Assembly (NCBI RefSeq): GCF_002245895.1
Contig: NZ_NPJZ01000001.1
Coordinates: 2,206,501 to 2,270,500 of the forward strand
From: Rhodococcus sp. OK302
Lineage (GTDB): Bacteria > Actinomycetota > Actinomycetes > Mycobacteriales > Mycobacteriaceae
Length of the DNA stretch: 64,000 nucleotides
Direction of reading: 5' to 3'
Below are positions 55,733 through 64,000 of this stretch, in pieces. Numbering within the stretch: position 1 is the stretch's first letter; every line of letters starts with the position of its first letter. The notes under the pieces are model-generated. The model saw nothing but the letters and a program-made list of their open reading frames with translations, was not told the origin of the DNA and did no database searches. Made by a program: the position numbers and the translations under genes.

Positions 55733-56425
55733 CTAGCCCGACATCATGTCGGAGAGCCGACGCGCAGCAGCCTGCGGATCAGCGGCTTCCGTGATTGCCC
55801 GAACAACGACGATCTTTCTCGCCCCCGCAGCCAGAACCTCGGAGACTCGCTCTTCGTCGATACCGCCGATCGCGAACCACGGACGTGACGGGTTCGCGTC
55901 GGCAGTGGATCGAACAAGATCCAACCCGGCCGCGCTGCGATTCGGCTTGGTCGGTGTCGCCCACACCGGGCCCGTGCAGAAGTAGTCGACGCCCTCTTCG
56001 ATCGCGGCCAAGCTGGCTTGCGCGCGCGAGCTGGTGGAGCGGCCGATGATCACGTCGTCGCCGACCACCGTGCGCGCATAGGGAACGGGGATATCGTTCT
56101 GGCCGAGGTGCAAGACGTCGGCGCCGGAGGCCAAAGCCAGGTCAGCACGGTCGTTGACGGCCAGGAGTGCGCCGTGACGCTTCGCGGCAGCGGCAAGAAT
56201 CCCCAGCGCTACCAGCTCGTCTTTGGCTTCGAGCGGACCGAATTCGCGCTCACCCGCGGAACCTTTGTCTCGAAGTTGGATGATGTCGACGCCACCCGAC
56301 AATGCGGCCTCCGCGAACTGTGCGAGGTCGCCTTTGTCGCGGCGCGCATCGGTGCACAGGTACAGCCGTGCTGCTGCCAGGCGTTCGCGCCGGTCGGTGA
56401 CGTTACTGGGATGTGTGGGGTGCAC
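55733..56425 (-). CDS. thiE: Thiamine-phosphate synthase
   Basis: A 230-residue ThiE that couples HMP diphosphate with carboxy-thiazole phosphate to make thiamine phosphate. '[36 protein letters not shown]' holds the QLRDK phosphate-binding motif. '[27 protein letters not shown]' and '[37 protein letters not shown]' are the other signatures, followed by 'WFAIGGI'. It is divergent from thiOSG, whose leader carries the TPP riboswitch; thiE itself shows no riboswitch on its side. Confidence 0.95.
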   Translation of the reverse strand: MHPTHPSNVTDRRERLAAARLYLCTDARRDKGDLAQFAEAALSGGVDIIQLRDKGSAGEREFGPLEAKDELVALGILAAAAKRHGALLAVNDRADLALASGADVLHLGQNDIPVPYARTVVGDDVIIGRSTSSRAQASLAAIEEGVDYFCTGPVWATPTKPNRSAAGLDLVRSTADANPSRPWFAIGGIDEERVSEVLAAGARKIVVVRAITEAADPQAAARRLSDMMSG

Positions 56426-56455
56426 GGAGCAAACGGTAGCCTCTAGGGAGCAAGG

Positions 56456-56586
56456 TTCGACACGGGAGTCCCGAAACTGCGCTGTCGCATTTGATGCGAA
56501 GGGCGAAGTTCGTGGGGTTGAGAGGGGATCGCGGAAGATCCCGACCGTCAGACCTGACCCGGATCATGCCGGCGCAGGAAGCGGAG
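56456..56586 (+). promoter_or_regulatory. TPP (THI-box) riboswitch
   Basis: The core elements are present: ACACGGGAGTCCC at the 5' side, GGGGTTGAGAGGGG for the CUGAGA element (here TTGAGA), then ACC-GTCAG-ACCTGA, CCGGATCATGCCGGCG and AGGAAGCGGAGG at the 3' end. The long P3 arm is typical of actinobacteria. The GGAGG used for thiO translation lies at the 3' edge, so control of ribosome access by TPP is likely. Confidence 0.92.
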
Positions 56587-56596
56587 GTGGAGTTAC

Positions 56597-57672
56597 ATGA
56601 GTACTCAGACACGCTCGGTCGCGGTGGTCGGCGGCGGAGTCATCGGACTATCCATTGCCTGGCAAGCAGCGCGCGACGGATGGGCAGTGCAGCTGTACGA
56701 CCCAGCAGTCGGAACCGGCGCCTCCTGGGTAGCTGGTGGAATGCTGGCACCGCTGTCCGAAGGGTGGCCTGGAGAAGAGACCGCGCTGACCATCGGGGCG
56801 GCTTCGCTGGCGCGGTGGCCGGAGTTCGCAGCGAGGCTCGAGACGTTCGGACCGTCGGTGTTCACGGGCGACACTTCACTCACTGTTGCATTGGACAGCG
56901 CCGACGCCCAGGACTTGAACACCATCGCCGAATGGGTCAGCGCACAAGGGCATGAACTCCAGGTCTTGAGTCGCAGCGAGGTCCGCGACCTCGAACCGAT
57001 GCTCGGCCGGGGAATCAGATCGGGGCTCATGGCTGTCGGTGAATCCGCCGTCGACAACCGAGCGTTGCTGACGGCATTGCAGGCGGCCTGTATCGCATCC
57101 GGCGTCGAACTCATCGAGCGGACAGTGCACGACCTCGCCGAACTCGACACGGATCAGATCGTTCTGACGGCGGGGATCGCCTCGCCCAAGCTCTGGCCCG
57201 GACTGCCGGTTCGGCCGGTCAAAGGCGAAATTCTGCGTCTACGCGGCAGGCCCGGAGTGACGCCGGCGCCCAGCCGGACCATCCGCGGAAGTGTCCACGG
57301 GCGGCCCGCGTACCTGGTGCCCCGCGGCGACGGAATCGTGGTCGGCGCAACACAATACGAATCCGGTGACGACACGCAGGTCACGATGGCGGGCGTGCGC
57401 GATCTGATCAACGACGCCGAGGCGCTGATGCCGGCGATCGGCGAATACGAACTGTACGAATGCGCTGCAGGCCTGCGTCCTATGACGCCGGACAACCTGC
57501 CGTTGATCGGACGCGTATCCGAGCGCGTCGTTGTCTCCACCGGACACGGCCGCAACGGAATACTCCTGACGCCGGTCACGGCAGACGCAACACTCGCATT
57601 GCTGAACGGCACATCTTTGGTCGAGGTAAAAGGAACCGAACCGCAACGGTTCGGAACCGGTAAGGAAATTTC

Positions 57673-57676
<4 letters not shown>
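56597..57676 (+). CDS. thiO: Glycine oxidase ThiO
   Basis: A 359-residue FAD enzyme that oxidises glycine to the imine used in thiazole synthesis. 'SVAVVGGGVIGLSIAWQAARDG' is the FAD motif, 'GTGASWVAGGMLAPLSEGWPGEE' the family's second signature, and 'YECAAGLRPMTPDNLPLIGRV' with 'STGHGRNGILLTPVTAD' close the flavin site. It lies 10 bases past the TPP riboswitch and overlaps thiS by 4 bases, so TPP controls the whole thiOSG unit. Confidence 0.95.
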
Positions 57677-58633
<957 letters not shown>

Positions 58634-58740
58634 GGGTTTTGTCAGGGTGGTCCCCAGGGTCGGTGTCGTACCTGGGTACCACTGCGGACTAGACCTGTGG
58701 ACGATGCGCGGGCGGCATCGGATCGGGCATAGTTCACCCC

Positions 58741-59691
58741 ATGATTGAACTGAGGGGATTGACCAAGGTTTACGGTCCGACAAAAGCGGTGGACGATCTG
58801 ACGTTCACCGTCCGTCCCGGCATCGTCACGGGGTTCCTCGGACCCAACGGCGCCGGCAAGTCCACCACGATGCGGATGATCCTGGGATTGGATCAGCCGA
58901 CGTCGGGGCAGGCTCTGATCGACGGAAAGAAGTACCGCGATCTGAAGGCGCCGCTGCGTACCGTCGGAGCTTTGCTCGACGCGAAGTGGGTTCATCCCAA
59001 TCGCAGTGCCCGTGCGCACCTGCAGTGGATGGCCGCATCGAACGGGATCCCGAAGTCCCGCGTCGACGAGGTTCTCGCCCTGGTGGGACTGTCCGAGGTA
59101 GCGGGAAAGAAGGCCGGCGGATTCTCGCTCGGTATGTCTCAGCGACTCGGCCTGGCCGGTGCGTTGTTGGGTGACCCGAAGGTGCTGTTGTTCGACGAGC
59201 CGGTCAATGGTCTCGATCCGGAGGGCATCGTCTGGATTCGTAAGTTCATGCAGAGTTTGGCTGCCGAGGGACGTACGGTTCTGGTGTCGAGCCACCTGCT
59301 GTCGGAAATGGCTTTGACCGCAGAACAATTGGTTGTCATCGGCCGTGGCCGGTTGATCTCGGATTCTACTGTCGCAGAGTTCGTGGATCGCTCGTCCGAG
59401 TCGACTGTGCGCGTGCGTAGTCCTCAGCTCGACGCGTTGCGCAGCGTGCTGACATCGCAGGGTTTGACTGTGCGCGAAGACGGTTCGAGCGTTGTTCCGG
59501 CGTTGGTCGTTGTCGATTCCACCACCGAAATCGTGGGCAGCTTGGCCGGTGCACAGGGAATTGTGCTGCACGAGTTGGCTGCTCAGCGCGGATCGTTGGA
59601 GGAAGCGTTCATGAAGTTGACCGGTGACGATGTCCAATATCATGCGACCGTTGCCGACGGCGCTCAGAAGGTTATGGGAGGTGCACTGTAA
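58741..59691 (+). CDS. ABC-2-type exporter ATPase
   Basis: A 316-residue ATPase of the CcmA/DrrA type. Walker A is 'GPNGAGKSTTMRMILGL', the signature 'FSLGMSQRLGLAGALLG', Walker B 'VLLFDEPVNGLDPEGI' and the H-loop 'LVSSHLLSEM'. A C-terminal regulatory region (about 215-316) has the DUF4162 form. With the permease encoded next, which shares one base (TAATG), it makes a two-component exporter for a hydrophobic compound or peptide. The substrate is unknown. Confidence 0.92.
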   Translation: MIELRGLTKVYGPTKAVDDLTFTVRPGIVTGFLGPNGAGKSTTMRMILGLDQPTSGQALIDGKKYRDLKAPLRTVGALLDAKWVHPNRSARAHLQWMAASNGIPKSRVDEVLALVGLSEVAGKKAGGFSLGMSQRLGLAGALLGDPKVLLFDEPVNGLDPEGIVWIRKFMQSLAAEGRTVLVSSHLLSEMALTAEQLVVIGRGRLISDSTVAEFVDRSSESTVRVRSPQLDALRSVLTSQGLTVREDGSSVVPALVVVDSTTEIVGSLAGAQGIVLHELAAQRGSLEEAFMKLTGDDVQYHATVADGAQKVMGGAL

Positions 59692-60461
59692 TGGCTGTTC
59701 TCAGTGCTGAACGAATCAAGATCACCACGACCAAATCGCCGCTGTGGTGCACGATCATCATCATCATCCTCGGACTCGGATTCGCGGCCATCATGGGTAC
59801 GGTCGCGAAGTCGGCCCTGAACTCGTCGGATATGCAGAGTCACCCCGACCTCGACGTATCTCTCGCAACCGCCGGTATCTCGGGTTTCGGCATGATGGTT
59901 CTGATGATCATGGCCGCTCTCGCGATCACCAGTGAGTATCGTTTCGGGACCATTCGCACCACATTCCAAGCGGTTCCGAACCGGGCTTCCGTTCTCATTG
60001 CCAAAGCCGGTTTGATCGGTGTCTTCGGTGCTCTCCTGACCTTCGTCCTGTCGTTCGGCGCTTACGCAATGGCCAAGGTCTTCGCGGGCCCGGATGCCAG
60101 CGTCGGACTGACCCTGTCGAGCGGTGACGACTGGCGTGCCATTTACGGTCTCGCAATCATCTCGTTCTTCAGCGTGATTCTGTCTGTGGCTGTCGGTGCG
60201 ATCATTCGCCAGTCGGCGGGCGCCATCGCACTGCTGCTGCTGTGGCCGCTGCTCATCGAGAGCCTGTTCGGTCTGTTCGGCAGTTTCGGCGAAAAGATCA
60301 CCCCGTTCCTGCCGTTCGTGAATGCGAACCACTTCATGAGTTCCGGATCGTCGAGTATCGACTTCCACTGGGGACCGTGGGGAAGCCTGCTCTACTTCGC
60401 GGCTTTCACTCTGGTGGTCTTCGGAGTCAGCGTTGTCTTGGTGAACAAGCGCGACGCCTGA
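59691..60461 (+). CDS. ABC-2-type exporter permease
   Basis: A 256-residue membrane protein with six helices between about 18 and 250. It starts 'LSAERIKITTTKSPLWCT', a form typical of ABC-2 permeases beginning with an interfacial helix, and has 'ITSEYRFGTIRTTFQAVPNRASVLIAKA', the ATPase-contact loop. It is co-translated with the ATPase gene upstream and followed by a hairpin. Confidence 0.9.
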   Translation: MAVLSAERIKITTTKSPLWCTIIIIILGLGFAAIMGTVAKSALNSSDMQSHPDLDVSLATAGISGFGMMVLMIMAALAITSEYRFGTIRTTFQAVPNRASVLIAKAGLIGVFGALLTFVLSFGAYAMAKVFAGPDASVGLTLSSGDDWRAIYGLAIISFFSVILSVAVGAIIRQSAGAIALLLLWPLLIESLFGLFGSFGEKITPFLPFVNANHFMSSGSSSIDFHWGPWGSLLYFAAFTLVVFGVSVVLVNKRDA

Positions 60462-60478
60462 CATTTCTCTCAGGTTCC

Positions 60479-60525
60479 AACGGTCGTTGCAACACCCCGA
60501 ACGTCAGGGAGTTGCAACGGCCGTT
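60479..60525. terminator. Terminator between the ABC exporter and ctpG genes
   Basis: AACGGTCGTTGCAAC pairs with GTTGCAACGGCCGTT (14 of 15, one G-T type mismatch) across a 17-base loop, between convergent genes. Confidence 0.75.
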
Positions 60526-60632
60526 GTGCATTCGGCCATGATCATCATCATTGATCAGCCGAAGGTGCTCAGTTGGGATACGCCCGCTGAGCGTCTTGTC
60601 AGTTTGTCTCCACAAAATAGCTTCGTGAGACA

Positions 60633-62804
60633 TCAGAATTGAGCATCCTTCTTGCTTACGCCTTTGTTGATGGTTGGCGGGCAGCAGTCGCAACTCTCCG
60701 GTGTAGTTGCCTTGTCACGACTTTCGGGTGCACAGCAGTCGTCATGAGTCGATGACGAACCGAGGGTTAGCAACGTCACTGACGGTCGATCCGGCGTAGA
60801 TACGGGTAGTGGTGCGGGTGCGCAGCAAGCGTCACCGAGGTCGTGACGGGGCGGCGCGATACTCACGTTCAACGGGCCTGTTGTGCGCGGAATCTCGGGT
60901 TGACCGGGCAGTGGTGTGGTCCGGGCGGCGCGAATCGCGTTGGCGATGACCAGGACTTCGGCGAATTCGTGGACGAACACGACCGTGGCCAGGCCCAGGA
61001 CACCCGTGGCGGCCAGTGGGATGAGGATGCCGATGATGGCCAAGGAGAGCCCGATGTTTTGGAGCATCACAGCCCGGGCATGGCGCGCGTGAGCGAGGAC
61101 CTGCGGCAGGTGCCGCAGATCTTCACCCATAAGTGCGATGTCGGCGGTTTCGATGGCGACGTCGGTACCCATCGCGCCCATGGCTATTCCGACATTCGCG
61201 GTGGCCAGGGCGGGGGCGTCGTTGACACCGTCGCCGACCATGGCGATGTGGCGCCCTCGCGCGATCTCCGGGAGGAGGCGAGCTTTGTCCTCGGGGAGCA
61301 GTTCGGCGTGGACGGTGCTGATCCCGGCTTGCTCTGCCAATGCCTGTGCGGTGCGGTGATTGTCACCGGTGAGCATGGCTGTTTCGATGCCGAGCGCGGT
61401 GAGCTGGCGGATCGCTTCCGGCGCCTCGGGTCGCAGTTGGTCACGCACGGCGATCGCCGCGATCACCGCACCGCCGGCTTCGACGAGGACGACGGTGGCG
61501 CCCTCTCGCTGTAGGCGGTCGACATCGGCTGCGAGGGCGCCGGGTTCGACCCAGCCCGGTTTGCCCAGCCGCAGTGCTACGCCGCGGTGGGTGCCATGTA
61601 GTCCGTGGCCGGCGACGGCAGTGACGTCGTCGGCCGGTTCGACGGTCGCGGCGGCGGCGAGGATCGCTCGGGCGAGGGGGTGTTCACTGCGCGCTTCGAG
61701 TGCTGCTGCGGCCGAAAGTGCTTGTTCGCGGGTGGTTCCGGGTGTGGTGACGACGGCGATGACTTCGGGTGCTCCGGCGGTGAGAGTGCCGGTCTTGTCG
61801 AGGGCGGCCACCGTGATGCGGCCGAGTTCTTCGAGTGCAGCTCCACCTTTGACGAGGGCGCCGTTTCGGCTTGCGGCACCGATTGCCGCCACCACCGACA
61901 GTGGCACGGAGATCGCGAGTGCGCAGGGCGATGCGGCGACGAGCACTACCAGGGCGCGTTCGATCCACAGCATCGGATCGCCGAGGAGTGCGCCGATTCC
62001 GGCGACCAGTGCGGCGAGGACCATGATCGCCGGTACCAGGGGGCGGGCGATGCGGTCGGCGAGCCGTTGGCCGGATCCCTTGCGGTCCTGGGCTTCTTCG
62101 ACGATGTGCACGATCCGAGCGAGTGAGCTGTCGGAGGCGCGCGCGGTGACGTCGACTTCGATGGCTCCGCCGCCGTTGATCGCGCCCGCATGGAGTTGAT
62201 CGCCCGGTCCGGCTTCGACCGGGACTGATTCGCCGGTGATCGAGGACAGGTCCAGGCTCGTGGTGCCGGCGGCGATGGTGCCGTCGGTGGCGGCGCGTTC
62301 ACCGGGGCGCACGAGCATCCGGTCGCCGACGGCCAATTCGTCCGGTGTGATCGTGACTTCGCGGCCGCCGCGTAGGACGGAGACGGTCGGGGGCACCAGT
62401 GCGAGGAGTGCTCGCAGGCCGTGGCGGGTTTTGGTCACGGCATAGTGTTCGAGGCCTTCGGCGATCGAGAACAAGATCCCGAGCATCGCAGCTTCGGTGA
62501 TCTGTCCGAGTGCGATCGCGCCGATGGCGGCGATCGTCATCAACGTTCCGACGCCGATGCGGCCGTGTCGTAGGTTCCTCGCGGTGTTCGGCACGAAGGT
62601 CGACGCCGCGACCACAGCGGCGACCAGGGCTACCGCTGTGCCGGCGGTATTGGCGTCGGTGAGTCCGATCAGCCAGGAGATCGCCAGTAAAAGCGCTGCT
62701 GCGGCGGCTACTTGCAGGTCGCGGACATGCCAGAGTCGTTGCTCACTCTCGTGGGCATCGGGCGCGGGAGGGGCGAGGTCTGGGCCGCAGCACGCGTCAG
62801 CCAT
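60633..62804 (-). CDS. ctpG: Heavy-metal P1B-type ATPase, CtpG-like
   Basis: A 723-residue metal-exporting P-type ATPase. The actuator is 'DLSSITGESVPVEAG', the membrane metal motif S-P-C in 'VAASPCALAIS', the phosphorylated Asp in 'ALDKTGTLTAG', the nucleotide-site 'SEHPLARAI', the hinge 'MVGDGVNDAPALA', and the late helix 'HEFAEVLVIANAIRAAR'. SPC instead of CPC is the P1B-4-type form. There is no classic HMA domain; instead Cys pairs lie at both ends: DACC at residues 3-6, and DACCAP, DDCCAP and CDCCPP in the last 75 residues. It is likely to expel Cd, Pb, Zn or Co under CmtR control. Confidence 0.93.
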   Translation of the reverse strand: MADACCGPDLAPPAPDAHESEQRLWHVRDLQVAAAAALLLAISWLIGLTDANTAGTAVALVAAVVAASTFVPNTARNLRHGRIGVGTLMTIAAIGAIALGQITEAAMLGILFSIAEGLEHYAVTKTRHGLRALLALVPPTVSVLRGGREVTITPDELAVGDRMLVRPGERAATDGTIAAGTTSLDLSSITGESVPVEAGPGDQLHAGAINGGGAIEVDVTARASDSSLARIVHIVEEAQDRKGSGQRLADRIARPLVPAIMVLAALVAGIGALLGDPMLWIERALVVLVAASPCALAISVPLSVVAAIGAASRNGALVKGGAALEELGRITVAALDKTGTLTAGAPEVIAVVTTPGTTREQALSAAAALEARSEHPLARAILAAAATVEPADDVTAVAGHGLHGTHRGVALRLGKPGWVEPGALAADVDRLQREGATVVLVEAGGAVIAAIAVRDQLRPEAPEAIRQLTALGIETAMLTGDNHRTAQALAEQAGISTVHAELLPEDKARLLPEIARGRHIAMVGDGVNDAPALATANVGIAMGAMGTDVAIETADIALMGEDLRHLPQVLAHARHARAVMLQNIGLSLAIIGILIPLAATGVLGLATVVFVHEFAEVLVIANAIRAARTTPLPGQPEIPRTTGPLNVSIAPPRHDLGDACCAPAPLPVSTPDRPSVTLLTLGSSSTHDDCCAPESRDKATTPESCDCCPPTINKGVSKKDAQF

Positions 62805-63189
62805 GGGTGCTCTCCGGTTCGGCTGCAGAGTCGATGTCTTCGGTGCGGCTGCGGGCCAGCACTTTCTGCAGGTCCTCCGGGATCGGCATCGGTGTCATCA
62901 GCCCGACAGCAGTGCGTCCGGTGTTACCGACCGGATACCGCCCGGTCAGGGATCCGGGGGCGGCGACCACGATGCGCAGGACCTGTCCGAGAGCCTCGCG
63001 GCGATCGTGTTGCCGCAGCGCCAGGGTGAGCATCGAGAGGTGGTTACGGGTGTGCAGCCAGGGGTGTGGTTGCGAGAGGATATGGGCGCGTTCGAGGTGA
63101 CTCCAGCGGATCGCGTCGTCGGAAGCGGTGTGCGCGGAGGACATTTCACGCTCGTACAGTGCGCGAACTGCGGTGGTCGGTGTCGACAT
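62797..63189 (-). CDS. DUF3703 small protein of the cmtR-ctpG operon (Rv1993c-like)
   Basis: A 130-residue protein with the DUF3703 pattern: 'RALYEREMSSAHTASDDAIRWSHLERAHILSQPHPWLHTRNHLSMLTLALRQHDRREALGQVLRIVVAAPGSLTGRYPVGNTG' and a final 'MPIPEDLQKVLA'. It is His/Arg-rich and amphipathic, with no clear membrane helix. The function is unknown. The same three-gene order cmtR-Rv1993c-ctpG occurs in M. tuberculosis, so it may aid metal delivery or ATPase assembly. ATG 63189 is preferred over 63234. It overlaps the ctpG start by 8 bases. Confidence 0.85.
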   Translation of the reverse strand: MSTPTTAVRALYEREMSSAHTASDDAIRWSHLERAHILSQPHPWLHTRNHLSMLTLALRQHDRREALGQVLRIVVAAPGSLTGRYPVGNTGRTAVGLMTPMPIPEDLQKVLARSRTEDIDSAAEPESTHG

Positions 63190-63214
63190 GGGGGTTCTCG
63201 CTTTCGCGCTGCGG

Positions 63215-63544
63215 TCAGCAGCAGCCTTCGTCATCCGATTTCGGGCACAGGGTGGGGTCGACGGCGAGTACGAGGTCCATCAGTTGGCCGAGGGCGTCCC
63301 CGATCCGGGGATCGGCGAGTTCGTAACGGGTACGGCGTCCTTCCGGAATGGCGACGACCAGCCCGCACCCGCGCAGGCAGGCGAGGTGATTCGACAGGAT
63401 CTGTCGCGAGACGCCGATCTGGTCGGCGAGGTCGGACGGATAGCCCGGAGCCTTCCGCAAGCTCAGCAGTACCTGTGTCCTCGTCGAGTCCGAAAGTGCG
63501 TAGCCGAACCTCGACAGTGCGTCGCGATGCATCAGAGTTTCCAT
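63215..63544 (-). CDS. cmtR: Cd/Pb-sensing ArsR-family repressor CmtR
   Basis: A 109-residue winged-helix repressor very like M. tuberculosis CmtR. 'DALSRFGYALSDSTRTQVLLSLRKAPGYPSDLADQIGVSRQILSNHLACLRGCGLVV' carries the metal ligands C56 and C60, and C100 near the tail matches the third ligand (M. tuberculosis C57, C61, C102). Two extra Cys form the very end (C108, C109). Metal binding should release the operator and switch on the DUF3703 and ctpG genes downstream. ATG 63544 is only about 8 bases from a TACTAT -10-like hexamer, so the mRNA may be leaderless. Confidence 0.93.
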   Translation of the reverse strand: METLMHRDALSRFGYALSDSTRTQVLLSLRKAPGYPSDLADQIGVSRQILSNHLACLRGCGLVVAIPEGRRTRYELADPRIGDALGQLMDLVLAVDPTLCPKSDDEGCC

Positions 63545-63552
63545 GCTGGTAA

Positions 63553-63576
63553 TAGTACAGATATTTCTGGATACAG
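63553..63576 (-). promoter_or_regulatory. Promoter/operator of the cmtR operon (candidate)
   Basis: Two TACAG repeats (63556-63560 and 63572-63576) are spaced 16 bases apart, overlapping a minus-strand TACTAT hexamer. This is the AT-rich stretch directly upstream of cmtR and the natural place for auto-repression. Confidence 0.45.
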
Positions 63577-63684
63577 AAAAGGGTGAATACATAAATGTCG
63601 AGACTGAGATGGGCGACGGATTGGTGCATTCTCGGAGTAGTCGCGCGGGCTTGTGGTGGTGCGACGACTGTGGCACATTTCCTG

Positions 63685-63702
63685 ATGTAACCAGTGATAC
63701 AT
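63685..63702. promoter_or_regulatory. Inverted repeat upstream of the chrB-like gene
   Basis: ATGTA-N8-TACAT, whose right arm overlaps a TACATT -10-like hexamer 7 bases before the GTG start. It is a candidate operator for the chrB-like gene; regulator unknown. Confidence 0.4.
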
Positions 63703-63710
63703 TCTGAGCT

Positions 63711-64000
63711 GTGAAATCCGAGTCATCTGTGAGCTGGCGAATAGTCCTGATCAAGATTGCCGCCGAGCCCTCGCGTCACCGCGTGGCCGTATGGCGAGAA
63801 CTGCGCAAAGTGGGCGCACTGTCGATCGGTCAGGGGACATGGGCAGTGCCGAACGTTCCAGCCTTCAACGCCGGAGTCGACCGTGCGAAAGAGCTCGTCG
63901 AACGTGCAAATGGGGAGATCGTCTTCCTTACCGCCACCGGTGCGAGCGAGGAGGACAACGTGCGATTCGCCGCAATGTTCACCGCGGCCCGCGAGGAGGA
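63711..64000 (+). CDS. ChrB-type chromate resistance protein, N-terminal part (runs off the window)
   Basis: Open from GTG 63711 to the window end (about 96 codons). The text S-W-R-I-V-L-I-K-I-A-A-E-P-S-R-H-R-V-A-V, then 'WRELRKVGALSIGQGTWAVPN' in part, matches the ChrB N-terminal domain, with a later 'EDNVRFAAMFTAAREE' helix. ChrB proteins act as chromate-responsive regulators or accessory resistance proteins; a chrA exporter would be expected nearby outside the window. There is no ribosome site, and a -10-like TACATT lies 7 bases upstream, so the mRNA may be leaderless. A GTG at 63729 is an alternative start. Confidence 0.75.
   Translation, partial: MKSESSVSWRIVLIKIAAEPSRHRVAVWRELRKVGALSIGQGTWAVPNVPAFNAGVDRAKELVERANGEIVFLTATGASEEDNVRFAAMFTAAREE

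Overview
The window looks like chromosomal DNA of a mycolic-acid actinobacterium, most likely a Rhodococcus of the erythropolis type. The GC content is moderate to high. There is an F420-dependent glucose-6-phosphate dehydrogenase, an antigen-85-like mycolyltransferase, a PknG/GlnH/GlnX set and a CmtR-type regulator. Gene order matches Mycobacterium tuberculosis in blocks recalled from knowledge of that genome: purA with Rv0358/Rv0359-like genes; purT, then rhodanese and metZ; fgd1-pta-ackA-pknG-glnH-glnX-mutT3-thiE-thiOSG; and ctpG-DUF3703-cmtR. I see no prophage, insertion sequence, CRISPR array, rRNA or tRNA.

Layout. 1-10 kb: end of a FUSC-type protein, a CDF cation exporter, a flavin/PPOX protein divergent from a WYL regulator, DUF808, a methyltransferase, an MFS exporter divergent from its HxlR-type regulator, an SOS-boxed DUF222-HNH protein, a cupin, a GNAT and a site-2 protease pair. 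10-21 kb: purA, a small nucleotidase, a MocR-type regulator, a methyltransferase, an alpha-methylacyl-CoA racemase and a two-gene ABC exporter. 21-30 kb: a tiny leaderless peptide gene, a membrane GGDEF protein, purT, DUF456, an amidohydrolase, fprA, a rhodanese and metZ. 30-33 kb: Tat-exported PhoD, a HAD hydrolase and a TauE/SafE permease.

33.3-42.7 kb is the most interesting part. A good promoter and an S-box (SAM-I) riboswitch precede a nine-gene, mostly overlapping operon: polar amino-acid ABC permease, ATPase and binding lipoprotein; a sarcosine-oxidase-like flavoenzyme; a GNAT acetyltransferase; three luciferase-like monooxygenases; and a DUF1684 protein. The make-up resembles the Bacillus subtilis ytm/tcy operon for S-modified cysteine use, and the TauE gene lies divergently beside it. 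I infer a route that imports and oxidatively dismantles a sulfur-containing amino acid when SAM is scarce.

42.7-64 kb: the mycolyltransferase, a nine-residue-repeat protein with RDD and DUF202 membrane partners, fgd1, pta-ackA converging on pknG-glnH-glnX, a Nudix gene, a second tiny leaderless peptide, thiE divergent from the TPP-riboswitch-controlled thiOSG, an ABC exporter, a cmtR-DUF3703-ctpG metal-efflux operon and the start of a chrB-like gene. Regulation visible in the sequence includes two riboswitches, several palindromic operators, a LexA box, an IdeR-like box and many strong hairpins between genes.
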